Positions 53,666 to 61,256 of a stretch of DNA of 64,000 nucleotides are shown here, in pieces; position 1 is the first letter of the stretch; the number at the start of each line of letters is the position of its first letter. Under the pieces are notes generated by a model that saw only the letters and a list, made by a program, of their open reading frames with translations, had not been told where the DNA came from and searched no databases. Source of the stretch: Gaiellasilicea sp963806955 (GTDB lineage Bacteria; Actinomycetota; Thermoleophilia; Gaiellales; Gaiellaceae); the NCBI GenBank assembly GCA_963806955.1, contig CAWDZG010000002.1:248001-312000 (forward strand), read 5' to 3'. Both the position numbers and the translations under genes were made by a program.

Positions 53666-54669
53666 CTGAAGGCGAGCCGGGCGGCGTTGCCACCGGCACC
53701 GTCCGGGTAGAAGTCCGAGCCCTTGACGAACGTGACGCCCTCCGCCTCGGCGCGGGCGAGCAACTCTGCCCCGTCTCCGGGCAGGTCGACCCAGAGGAAG
53801 TAGCCGCCCTCGGGCTCGCTCCAGGTGGCGACGCCGGCGAGCTCCCGCTCGAGCGCTGCGAGCATCGCGTCACGGCGCGCCCGCAGGAGCCCCCGGACCC
53901 GCTCGAGATTCGGCTCGAAGGCGCCACGGTCGATCAGCTCGAAGACGGTCGCCTGGGTGAGGAACGGCGGTGAGATGTAGGTCGAGACGGCGCGCGCCTC
54001 GAGCCGGGCGGCGAGGGGGGCCGGCGCGACGAACCAGCCCACGCGGACGCCGGGAGCCACGGTCTTCGAGAACGAGGACGCATACGTGACGAGCTCGCCG
54101 CCCTCGAGCTCGTGCAGCGACGGCGGCGGCTCGCCCTCGTAACGGACGAGCCCGTATGGGTCGTCCTCGAGCACCGGCACGCCATGCGCGCGGGCGAGCT
54201 CGACGACGCGCTGCCGCCGAGTGGTCGACAGCGTGCGGCCGCTCGGGTTCTGAAAGGTCGGAATCGTGTAGAGGAAGCTCGTCTCGCCTGCGGCGAGCTC
54301 GCGCTCGAGCGCCGCTGGGTCGAGACCCTCGTCGTCCATCGCCAGGGTGCGGACGTCGGCACCCAGGCGTGCGAGGATCTTCAGCGGCCGGTCGTACGTC
54401 GGCCCCTCGACGAGCACCCGCCCGGGCCGTTCGGCGAGCAGCTCCTCGGCGTAGAAGACGAACCCCTGAAGCCCGCCGTTCGTGACGAGCACCCGCTCCG
54501 GGCCGACGCCGTGCCGGGCGCCGAGCCACTCGCGCAACGGGCCGTAGCCGCCGCCGGGACCGTACGCGAGCACCGACGGGTCGCCTTCGATCGCGGAGCG
54601 CGCGCAGTCCGCGAGCAGCTCGGCGTCGAGACACTCCGGAGCCGGCGCTCCCCTGGCGAACGAGATCAT
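53587..54669 (-). CDS. PLP-dependent aminotransferase (class I/II, LysN/MocR-like)
   Basis: A 360-residue protein from ATG 54669. MISFARGAPAPECLDAELL is the start typical of 2-aminoadipate/LysN-like enzymes; the fold shows VLVTNGGLQGFVFYAEELL, YTIPTFQNPSGRTLS (pyridoxal-phosphate Asn), VPVLEDDPYGLVRYEG, the Schiff-base Lys in YASSFSKTVAPGVRVGW, and GGYFLWVDLP. There is no DNA-binding domain, so it is not a MocR regulator. The substrate is an amino acid and a 2-oxoacid, not identifiable here. Its last 26 codons overlap the 3' end of the LapA-domain gene, and the tail SLGSLVRSSLVRS may be a chance extension. Confidence 0.8.
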   Translation of the reverse strand: MISFARGAPAPECLDAELLADCARSAIEGDPSVLAYGPGGGYGPLREWLGARHGVGPERVLVTNGGLQGFVFYAEELLAERPGRVLVEGPTYDRPLKILARLGADVRTLAMDDEGLDPAALERELAAGETSFLYTIPTFQNPSGRTLSTTRRQRVVELARAHGVPVLEDDPYGLVRYEGEPPPSLHELEGGELVTYASSFSKTVAPGVRVGWFVAPAPLAARLEARAVSTYISPPFLTQATVFELIDRGAFEPNLERVRGLLRARRDAMLAALERELAGVATWSEPEGGYFLWVDLPGDGAELLARAEAEGVTFVKGSDFYPDGAGGNAARLAFSYASTSEIDSGISSLGSLVRSSLVRS

Positions 54670-54769
54670 CTCCCCCACCCTAGTGACTCTGGCGGAGCGC
54701 TCTCCTGCTACCGTGAGCAGCACGGACGGCGTGGTGTCGTCCTGTGAGGTTTGTTCTTCTTCGGTTCCA

Positions 54770-54786
54770 CCTGTGCTGAGCACAGG
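54770..54786. promoter_or_regulatory. Perfect palindrome in the 5' region of the DEAD-box helicase
   Basis: CCTGTGCT-G-AGCACAGG is an 8-bp dyad about 50 bases before the helicase start. It could be an operator or a leader hairpin. The leader (54670-54834) has few other signals; AAGGAG at about 54818 is the ribosome site. Confidence 0.4.
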
Positions 54787-54834
54787 AGTCGAGGCAGGCG
54801 GATCTCGACCGAACACGAAGGAGTCGAATACTCA

Positions 54835-56025
54835 ATGCAGTCTTTCCTCGAGCTGGGTGTGTCCGCGCGCGTCGCCCAGGCGCTCGCCGAGCGGGACATC
54901 CACGCTCCGTTCAGAATCCAGGGTCTCGTGCTGCCGGACGCACTCGCCGGCCGCGACGTGCTCGCGAAGTCGCCGACGGGGTCGGGCAAGACGCTCGCCT
55001 TCGCCGTGCCGCTCGTCGAGCGCCTCGACGCGGCCGACGCGCGCCCGTCCGGGCTCGTCCTCGTCCCGACCCGCGAGCTGGCGGCGCAGGTCGCGGCCGA
55101 GCTCGGCACGATCGCCCCGGCCTGCGACCTCCGCGTCGCGGCCGTCTACGGCGGCGTCTCGATCGGCTCGCAGGCGAAGGAGTCGCGCGACGCGCACATC
55201 CTCGTCGCGACGCCCGGCCGGCTGCAGGACCTCGTCGAGCGCAAGATCGTCTCGCTCGACGGCGTGCGCATGCTGATCCTCGACGAGGCCGACCGGATGC
55301 TCGACATGGGCTTCCAGCCGCAGGTCGACCGGATCGTCGCCCGCCTGCCCCGCAAGCGGCAGACGATGTTCTTCTCGGCCACGCTCGACGGCAAGGTCGG
55401 CGAGCTCGCCCATGCGTACACGCAGAACCCCTCCCGCTTCGAGGCGCAGCTGACGATCGACCAGCAGCAGGGTGAGATCGACCACCAGTTCGTGCCGGTG
55501 ACGGCCGACAACAAGGTCGAGACGCTCGCCTCGCTCCTGACCGCGGAGCGCGGGCTCGCGCTCGTCTTCGTCCGCACCAAGCGCGGCGCCGACCGGCTCG
55601 TGCAGAAGCTCGCGCGCCACGACGTCACGGCGGTCGCGATGCACGGCGACATGAACCAGGCGCAGCGCGAGCGGGCACTCAAGCGCTTCGAGCAGGGCAC
55701 GGTGAAGACGCTGGTCGCCACCGACGTCGCCGCCCGCGGCCTCGACCTCGACGACATCACGCACGTGATCAACTTCGACCCGCCGGAGGAGCACACGGCC
55801 TACGTCCACCGCGTCGGCCGCACCGGCCGCGCCGGGCGCAACGGCACCGGCGTCACGCTCGTGCTGCCCGAGCAGCAGGCCGAGGTCAGCCACGTCGCGC
55901 GGATGCTCGGCCACACCGAGACGTTCGCGAGCCAGGGCATGACCGTCGCGCCGCCGCGCCTCGTCTACAAGTCGAAGCGCCGCAACTCCAAGTGGGGCCC
56001 GACCCGGCCCCGCCGCATGATCTGA
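54835..56025 (+). CDS. DEAD-box RNA helicase
   Basis: A 396-residue protein from ATG 54835 with a ribosome site GAAGGAG. The motifs are in order: APFRIQGLVLPDALAGRDVL (Q motif), KSPTGSGKTLAF (I), VLVPTRELAAQ (Ia), TPGRL (Ib), ILDEADRML (II), FFSATL (III), VFVRTKRGADRL (IV), LVATDVAARGLDLDDI (V) and YVHRVGRTGRAGR (VI). The basic C-terminus (KSKRRNSKWGPTRPRRM) may bind RNA. Such helicases unwind RNA during ribosome assembly or cold stress. The long leader with a palindrome and the strong terminator after it suggest a single-gene unit. Confidence 0.93.
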   Translation: MQSFLELGVSARVAQALAERDIHAPFRIQGLVLPDALAGRDVLAKSPTGSGKTLAFAVPLVERLDAADARPSGLVLVPTRELAAQVAAELGTIAPACDLRVAAVYGGVSIGSQAKESRDAHILVATPGRLQDLVERKIVSLDGVRMLILDEADRMLDMGFQPQVDRIVARLPRKRQTMFFSATLDGKVGELAHAYTQNPSRFEAQLTIDQQQGEIDHQFVPVTADNKVETLASLLTAERGLALVFVRTKRGADRLVQKLARHDVTAVAMHGDMNQAQRERALKRFEQGTVKTLVATDVAARGLDLDDITHVINFDPPEEHTAYVHRVGRTGRAGRNGTGVTLVLPEQQAEVSHVARMLGHTETFASQGMTVAPPRLVYKSKRRNSKWGPTRPRRMI

Positions 56026-56047
56026 GCCGGCACACCGCCGGCACCCA

Positions 56048-56080
56048 GGGCCTAGTAACAGTCTGTTACTAGGCCCTTTT
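56048..56080 (+). terminator. Intrinsic terminator containing AGTAACAG-T-CTGTTACT
   Basis: A perfect 14-bp stem (GGGCCTAGTAACAG, T, CTGTTACTAGGCCC) followed by TTTT ends the helicase gene. Its centre is the same palindrome as at 56100-56124. Confidence 0.85.
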
Positions 56081-56099
56081 CGCTTCCGCGCGCCGATCC

Positions 56100-56124
56100 C
56101 CCAAGTAACAGACTGTTACTTGGG
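56100..56124. promoter_or_regulatory. Palindrome CCCAAGTAACAG-A-CTGTTACTTGGG before ahcY
   Basis: A perfect 12-bp inverted repeat with a one-base centre ends 12 bases before the GTG of ahcY. It lacks a T tract, so it is more likely an operator than a terminator. The inner AGTAACAG-N-CTGTTACT is shared with the terminator 24 bases upstream; TAACAG-N-CTGTTA resembles TetR-type operators. Confidence 0.6.
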
Positions 56125-56136
56125 TAGATTCGTCGC

Positions 56137-57378
56137 GTGGACGCAGCGGCCCGCTCTTCGATCGCCGACCCCTCGCTCGCCGAGGAGGGCGCGCAGCGGA
56201 TCCGCTGGGTCGCCAAGCACTCTCCGGTCATGAACCGGCTCGCGCGCGAACGGCTCGCGGACGGCGCCCTGAAGGGCCGGCGGGTCGCCGTCGTCGTCCA
56301 CCTCGAGGCGAAGACGGCCTACCTCGCGACGCTGCTCGCCGATGCAGGCGCCCACGTCGTCGCGTCGGGCTCGAACCCCGGCTCGACCCAGGACGCGATC
56401 TGCGCGGCGCTCGTCGCGCGCGGGATCGAGGTGCACGCCCGGCACGGCGCCTCTCGCGACGAGTTCGACGCCGACCTGCTCGCGGTCGCGGACACCGAGC
56501 CCGAGCTCGTCGTCGACGACGGCCTCGAGCTGACGGCGCGGATCGTCGAGCACCGTCCCGAGGCGGCGGCGCGGTTGGCGGGCGTGACCGAGGAGACGAC
56601 GACCGGGATCGCGCGGCTCCGCGCGCTCGAGGCGGCGGGGAAGCTCACGTTCCCTGCGATCGCGGCCAACGACGCGCTCTGCAAGCACCTCTTCGACAAC
56701 CGCTACGGCACCGGCCAGTCGACGCTGGCGGCGATCGACCGGCTGACGAACCTCACCTTCCCGGGCCGGGAGTTCTGCATCGTCGGCTACGGCTGGGTGG
56801 GCAAGGGCCTGGCCCGCGCTGCGCGCGGCGCCGGCGGCCGCGTCAGCGTCGTCGAGATCGACCCGGTCGCGGCGCTCGAGGCGCACATGGACGGCCACCG
56901 CGTCGGCTCGCTCGCGCAGGTGCTGCCGGAGGCCGACGTGCTGATCGCCGCCACGGGCGCGGTCGACTGCGTCCCGGCAGACGCGCTGCCGCTCCTGCAG
57001 GACGGCGTGGTGATCGCGAACGGCGGCCACCACGAGCGCGAGGTCGCGATCGACGGGCTCGGCCCCGGCGAGGAGGTCCGGCCGGGGGTCTTCGAGCACG
57101 GGATCCCTGGCGGGGGCAGCGCGTACGTCCTCGTCGACGGACGCCAGACGAACGTCGCCGGCGGCGACGGGCACCCCGTCGAGATCATGGATCTCTCCTT
57201 CTCGGTGCAGGCGCTCGCCGTGCACCACCTCGCCCGCGGCGGCCTCGCGCCAGGCCTGCACTCGTTCCCCGACGAGCTCGACCGCGAGATCGCGCGCACG
57301 AAGCTCGCGACGCTCGGCGTCGAGCTCGCCGAGCCTACGGCGAAGCAGCGCGACTTCGAAGCGCGCTGGAGCGTTTGA
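56137..57378 (+). CDS. ahcY: Adenosylhomocysteinase
   Basis: A 413-residue protein from GTG 56137. VTEETTTGIARLRALEAAGK, FPAIAANDALCKHLFDNRYG and STLAAIDRLTNLTFPGREF precede the NAD-binding GYGWVGKGLARAARGAGG, and DLSFSVQALAVHHLARGG follows near the end, all conserved in SAH hydrolases. The length fits the short archaeal/Thermotoga-like type without the insert of the long form. It splits S-adenosylhomocysteine to homocysteine and adenosine and so relieves product inhibition of the methyltransferases of this cell. The palindrome just before the start suggests repression or activation by a dimeric regulator. It is probably the first gene of a unit with the small membrane protein. Confidence 0.9.
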   Translation: MDAAARSSIADPSLAEEGAQRIRWVAKHSPVMNRLARERLADGALKGRRVAVVVHLEAKTAYLATLLADAGAHVVASGSNPGSTQDAICAALVARGIEVHARHGASRDEFDADLLAVADTEPELVVDDGLELTARIVEHRPEAAARLAGVTEETTTGIARLRALEAAGKLTFPAIAANDALCKHLFDNRYGTGQSTLAAIDRLTNLTFPGREFCIVGYGWVGKGLARAARGAGGRVSVVEIDPVAALEAHMDGHRVGSLAQVLPEADVLIAATGAVDCVPADALPLLQDGVVIANGGHHEREVAIDGLGPGEEVRPGVFEHGIPGGGSAYVLVDGRQTNVAGGDGHPVEIMDLSFSVQALAVHHLARGGLAPGLHSFPDELDREIARTKLATLGVELAEPTAKQRDFEARWSV

Positions 57379-57382
57379 GCTC

Positions 57383-57769
57383 GTGCGGCGCCGCCGAGAG
57401 CTCGCCGGGCTCGTCGGCGCGGCCCTCGGAGCGGTGACGACGGCCGGCTACCTGGTGCTCGTCGATCCGCTGCCGGGCGACCGGTCGCGGATTGCCGTGG
57501 TCGCCTGCTCGCTCGCTGCGGCGACGGCTTTCGGCGCATGGGGCACCCTCGCTCGCAGCGCGCCGCTGCTCGGGATGTCCTTCGGTCTGTTCATCGTCTG
57601 GGGCACGCTCGGGATCCTGTCGATCGGACTACCGCTGCTCGTCGCAGCAGCGCTCACTTACGGTGCGCTCACGGCGACGGCCGTGACCGCGGCCGACCGC
57701 ACCTCGGCGACTCTGGCCGCCGTTTCCGCCGGCGCAGTGTCCGTTGCGATCGCGTTCGGTCTGGCCTAG
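57383..57769 (+). CDS. Small membrane protein, function unknown
   Basis: A 128-residue protein from GTG 57383, four bases after the ahcY stop. Four hydrophobic segments are visible: LVGAALGAVTTAGYLVLV, IAVVACSLAAATAFGAWG, LLGMSFGLFIVWGTLGILS and LLVAAALTYGALTATAV, with a fifth weak one at the end. No known family motif. The stop overlaps that of the convergent sucD. It may be co-expressed with ahcY, but that tells little about its role. Confidence 0.55.
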   Translation: MRRRRELAGLVGAALGAVTTAGYLVLVDPLPGDRSRIAVVACSLAAATAFGAWGTLARSAPLLGMSFGLFIVWGTLGILSIGLPLLVAAALTYGALTATAVTAADRTSATLAAVSAGAVSVAIAFGLA

Positions 57770-58635
57770 CGGGCGATCTCGGCGACGATCTCGGCGGCCT
57801 CGGTCGGCGATGTGCCGACGCGGATGCCCTTCGCCTCGAGCGCGTCCTTCTTGCCCTGGGCGGTGCCCGACGAGCCGGAGATGATCGCGCCCGCGTGGCC
57901 CATCGTCTTGCCGGGCGGCGCCGTGAAGCCGGCGATGTAGGCAACGACCGGCTTGGACATGTTGGCCTCGATGTAGGCGGCCGCCTTCTCCTCCTCGTCG
58001 CCGCCGATCTCGCCGACCATGACGACGTACTCGGTCTGCGGGTCGGCCTCGAACTTCGCCAGCACGTCGATGAAGGACGAGCCGACGACCGGGTCGCCGC
58101 CGATGCCGACGATGGTCGAGTTGCCGAGCCCCATCTGCGTCAGCTCGTGGCCGATCTGGTAGGTCAGCGTGCCCGAGCGGGAGACGAGGCCGATGTTCCC
58201 CTCGCTGAAGATCTCGGCGGGGATGATCCCGACGTTCGCCTTGCCCGGCGAGAGCGCGCCCGGGCAGTTCGGGCCGAGCATGGTGATGCCCTTCGGCCGG
58301 ATGTACGTGTAGATCCGGAGCATCTCGTGCGCGGGCAGGCCCTCGGCGATGCAGATCACCGTCTCGATCCCGGCGTCGACCGCCTCGTAGATCGCGTCGG
58401 CGGCGAAGCGGGCCGGGACGAAGACCATCGTCGTGTTCGCGCCGGTCTCGGCGACGGCGTCGGCGACGGTGTCGAAGACGGGCACGCCCTCGACGTCCTG
58501 GCCGCCCTTGCCCGGCGTGACGCCGGCGACGACCTGCGTGCCGTAGGCCTTGTTGCGGAGGCCGTGGAAGGAGCCCTCGGAGCCGGTCAGGCCCTGGACG
58601 ACGAGCTTCGTGCCCTTGTCGACGATGATCGCCAC
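57766..58635 (-). CDS. sucD: Succinyl-CoA synthetase alpha subunit
   Basis: A 289-residue protein from GTG 58635. GTKLVVQGLTGSEGSFHG (CoA binding), GKGGQDVEGVPVFDTVADA, CIAEGLPAHEMLRI, MLGPNCPGALSPGKANVGII, GLVSRSGTLTYQIGHEL, IGGDPVVGSSF and the phosphohistidine region GHAGAIISGSSGTAQGK (His in GHAGA) are standard. With SucC it makes succinate and ATP or GTP from succinyl-CoA. It overlaps the methyltransferase stop by one base, so sucC, the methyltransferase and sucD form one unit. Confidence 0.93.
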   Translation of the reverse strand: MAIIVDKGTKLVVQGLTGSEGSFHGLRNKAYGTQVVAGVTPGKGGQDVEGVPVFDTVADAVAETGANTTMVFVPARFAADAIYEAVDAGIETVICIAEGLPAHEMLRIYTYIRPKGITMLGPNCPGALSPGKANVGIIPAEIFSEGNIGLVSRSGTLTYQIGHELTQMGLGNSTIVGIGGDPVVGSSFIDVLAKFEADPQTEYVVMVGEIGGDEEEKAAAYIEANMSKPVVAYIAGFTAPPGKTMGHAGAIISGSSGTAQGKKDALEAKGIRVGTSPTEAAEIVAEIAR

Positions 58636-59274
58636 TACGCGCTCCTCCTCGCCTTCAGGACGATCTTCGTGTCCACGTACTCGCCGTCCTCGATCCGGTC
58701 GGCGAGCAGCTCGCGCACGCGCGGGCGGTCGCCGTCGGGCGTGCCCGCGCGGTCGAGCCACTCCTCGAGCGGATGGCGCTTCTCGAACTCCTCGACCTGC
58801 TCGATCTCGAGCCGGGCCGCCTCGAGCATCCCGCGCCACTGCTCCTCGGTGTAGGAGCAGACGTGCGTCGGGTCGCGCAGCCGCTCGGCCTCCTCGACGT
58901 CCTCGCTCGCGTAGAGCGTGTCCTCGACGATCACGAGGTCGTTGCGCGACGCGCGCGAGCTCGGCGACGGCGGCGGCGATGTCCTCGAAGTGGTGCGGCG
59001 CGATCCGGGTGACGACGAGGTCGAACGCTCCGTCCGCGAACGGCAGGTCCTCGGCGCGGCAGAGCACGTCGGGCCGCATCCCCGGCGCGGGGTCGGCGCT
59101 GACGACCTGCAGCCCCGCCTCGCGCAGCCGGCGCGCGACGTGGCCGCCGCCGGTGGCGACGTCGAGCGCCGTCGCGCAGCCCTCGGCCCAGCGCACGATC
59201 AGGTCGAGATCCTCGCCCTCGCGCTGCTCGGGCGCGTTGCGGTAGGCCTCGGCGCGGTCGCTCCAGTCGGTCAT
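58635..59274 (-). CDS. SAM-dependent methyltransferase between sucC and sucD, one frame break
   Basis: About 210 residues from ATG 59274, which overlaps the sucC stop (ATGA). The class I core shows ALDVATGGGHVARRLREAG (SAM loop), VVSADPAPGM, DLPFADGAFDLVVTRIAPHH, and then a part typical of UbiE/COQ5-like or small-molecule methyltransferases (IVEDTLYASEDVEEAER, RDPTHVCSYTEEQWRGML). The two parts are in different frames; the break near 58945 fits one extra base. Neither the substrate nor any link to the TCA enzymes is known. That both overlaps with sucC and sucD are kept suggests that the gene is an old member of the operon. Confidence 0.75.
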
Positions 59275-60413
59275 CCCGCGAGCTCCACTGCCTTGCGGGC
59301 GCCGTCCAGCATGGTCGCCTCGACGAAGAGCCCCTCGGGCGCCGCGTCGGCGAGCACCTTGCGGCCCTCCTCGGCGTTCGTGCCGTCGAGGCGCACCACG
59401 ATCGGCTGCGCGATCGTCATCCGCTCGAGCGCGGCGAGGATGCCGCGCGCGACCTCGTCGCAGCGCGTGATCCCGCCGAAGATGTTGAAGAAGATCGACT
59501 TGACCTGCTCGTCGCGCGTGATCACCTCGAGCGCGTCGACCACGCCCTCCGCGTCGCCGCCGCCGCCGAGGTCGCAGAAGTTCGCCGGCTGCCCCCCGAC
59601 GAGCGCGATCACGTCGAGCGTCGACATCACGAGCCCGGCGCCGTTGCCGAGGATGCCGACCTCGCCGTCGAGCTTCACGTAGGTGACGCCCTTCTCGCGC
59701 GCGAGCGCCTCGAGCGGGTCGGCCGCCGCGACGTCGCGCATCTCGGCGATCTCCGGATGCTTGTAGAGCGCGTTGTCGTCGACCGTGAACTTGGAGTCGA
59801 GCGCCTTCACCTCGCCGTCGGGCGTGACGATCAGCGGGTTGATCTCGCAGAGCATCGCGTCGGTGCCGACGAAGGCGTCGTAGAGCTGGCCGACGATCTT
59901 CGCGATCTGCTTCTGCTCGCTCGGATCCTCGACACCGGCGCCGTAGACGAGCCGCCGGGCCTGCCAGGGCTGGAAGCCCTCGAGCGGGTCGACGTGCAGG
60001 CGCACGAGCGCCTCGGGGTTGTTCTCGGCGACCTCCTCGATGTCGACGCCGCCCTGCGTCGTGAACATGAAGAGCGGCTGCTTCGTGCCCCGGTCGAAGG
60101 TGATCGAGAGGTAGTACTCCTTCGCGATGTCCGAGGCGCGCTCGACCCAGAGCGTGCGCACGACGTGGCCGCGGATGTCGAGCCCGAGGATCTGCTCGGC
60201 CTTCGCCTCGGCGTCGGCTGGGTCGTCGGCGAGCTTGATCCCGCCCGCCTTGCCGCGGCCGCCCGTGAGCACCTGCGCCTTGACGACCACCTGGCCGCCG
60301 AGCTCCTCTGCCGCCGCGCGTGCCTCTGCGGCGGTGTGCGCGGGCCGCCCGTCGGAAACGGGGATGCCGAAGAGCTTGAAGAGCTGCTTGCCCTGATACT
60401 CGTAGAGGTCCAA
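59271..60413 (-). CDS. sucC: Succinyl-CoA synthetase beta subunit
   Basis: A 380-residue protein from TTG 60413 (MDLYEYQGKQLFKLFGIPV); the only upstream candidate is GTC, not a start. ATP-grasp motifs include VVVKAQVLTGGRGKAGGI and GTDAMLCEINPLIVTPDGEV, then KFTVDDNALYKHPEIAEMRD, GNGAGLVMSTLDVIAL, PANFCDLGGGGDAEGVVDAL and FNIFGGITRCDEVARGI. It forms a dimer or tetramer with SucD, completing the substrate-level phosphorylation step. No oddities besides the rare TTG start. Confidence 0.92.
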   Translation of the reverse strand: MDLYEYQGKQLFKLFGIPVSDGRPAHTAAEARAAAEELGGQVVVKAQVLTGGRGKAGGIKLADDPADAEAKAEQILGLDIRGHVVRTLWVERASDIAKEYYLSITFDRGTKQPLFMFTTQGGVDIEEVAENNPEALVRLHVDPLEGFQPWQARRLVYGAGVEDPSEQKQIAKIVGQLYDAFVGTDAMLCEINPLIVTPDGEVKALDSKFTVDDNALYKHPEIAEMRDVAAADPLEALAREKGVTYVKLDGEVGILGNGAGLVMSTLDVIALVGGQPANFCDLGGGGDAEGVVDALEVITRDEQVKSIFFNIFGGITRCDEVARGILAALERMTIAQPIVVRLDGTNAEEGRKVLADAAPEGLFVEATMLDGARKAVELAG

Positions 60414-60447
60414 AGCGACCGGGACTCTAGCTGCGAGACTTCTGCGG

Positions 60448-60993
60448 ATGCGCCGGCCACTGCTCCTTGCCGCCGTGCTCCTCCTGGCCGGCTGCGGCGA
60501 GGTGGCGGCCGAACCGTTCTCGGCCACACGGCCGGCGGAGCCTCAGGTCCTGGAGCTCGGCTGGCGCGAGCTGTATCCCGCCTCGCAGCCGCAGCTCGTG
60601 TTCGAGGTCGACGAGCTCGAGGTCACGGCCGCCGGCTGGTCGGCGCGGATCGCGGTCACGAACTCCACCGGGATCCCGTTCGCAGCCGGAGGCAGTCCCG
60701 CCGACCGCACATACGGCGTGATGCTCTTCGCGACCGACGATGCCGCCGAGCTCGAGGCCGCGGCGACGGACGGCACGCTGCCCGCCGTGCGCAAGGCCCG
60801 CTCGATCGAGCCGCTGCCGCCCGACGAGCTCGCGCCGGGGCAGACGTGGCGCGCGACCATCTCGGCTCCCGGGCCGCTCGCGGACGGGAGCTGGGTACGC
60901 GTCGTCTTCGGGCCGCTCCGCGCGCAGGGCGACCCGCCGGAGGGGATGGAGCCGGTCGTCGTCTGGATCACCGACCTCTCCCACCGGCTCTAG
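60448..60993 (+). CDS. Lipoprotein, function unknown
   Basis: A 181-residue protein from ATG 60448. The signal ends in a lipobox (LLLAAVLLLAGCGEV). The rest looks like one beta-sandwich domain: QLVFEVDELEVTAAGWSARI, VTNSTGIPFAAGG, PLPPDELAPGQTWRATISAP and GSWVRVVFGPL, the pattern of a DUF4352-like or Ig-like lipoprotein that carries 'ideal' ligands at its surface. It is divergent from sucC and lies upstream of the Asp-rich gene. Partner unknown. Confidence 0.6.
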   Translation: MRRPLLLAAVLLLAGCGEVAAEPFSATRPAEPQVLELGWRELYPASQPQLVFEVDELEVTAAGWSARIAVTNSTGIPFAAGGSPADRTYGVMLFATDDAAELEAAATDGTLPAVRKARSIEPLPPDELAPGQTWRATISAPGPLADGSWVRVVFGPLRAQGDPPEGMEPVVVWITDLSHRL

Positions 60994-61064
60994 CCCGCAG
61001 CCGCGTCACCTGCCTAGCTAGTAACCTCGCCGCCGACAGTTGCCCCCGGACATGTGGAGGAACA

Positions 61065-61256
61065 GTGGAAGAGCAGACGACGACGCTGGGCGACGACGAG
61101 ATCCTGTCGGTCGGCGACGAGGAGTTCGCACCCGTCACGGACGACGCGGACGGTGACGACACCGACACGACCGACGGTGACGCAGACGACAGCGACGCAG
61201 ACGACACCGATGCAGACGACGCCGACGCGGACGATTCCGACACGGCCGACGCCTAG
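61065..61256 (+). CDS. 63-residue extremely acidic protein with Asp-Ala-Asp repeats
   Basis: From GTG 61065, with GGAGG four bases upstream of it. The first 25 residues (EEQTTTLGDDEILSVGDEEF) look like a folded or recognised leader; the rest is nearly all Asp with Ala, Thr and Ser (DADDSDADDTDADDADADD), with no Lys or Arg. Such a sequence could bind cations or be the substrate of a modifying enzyme. It overlaps the start of the JmjC/cupin oxygenase gene by 47 bases in a different frame, so the two are translationally linked. No known family is recognisable; a low-complexity artefact is unlikely, given the ribosome site and coupling. Confidence 0.6.
   Translation: MEEQTTTLGDDEILSVGDEEFAPVTDDADGDDTDTTDGDADDSDADDTDADDADADDSDTADA

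Noticed and set aside
61140..61256. The Asp-rich repeat as a simple DNA repeat with no coding role
   Set aside because: The GAC-GCA-type units vary in their codons, a GGAGG site precedes the start, and the frame is coupled to the oxygenase gene.
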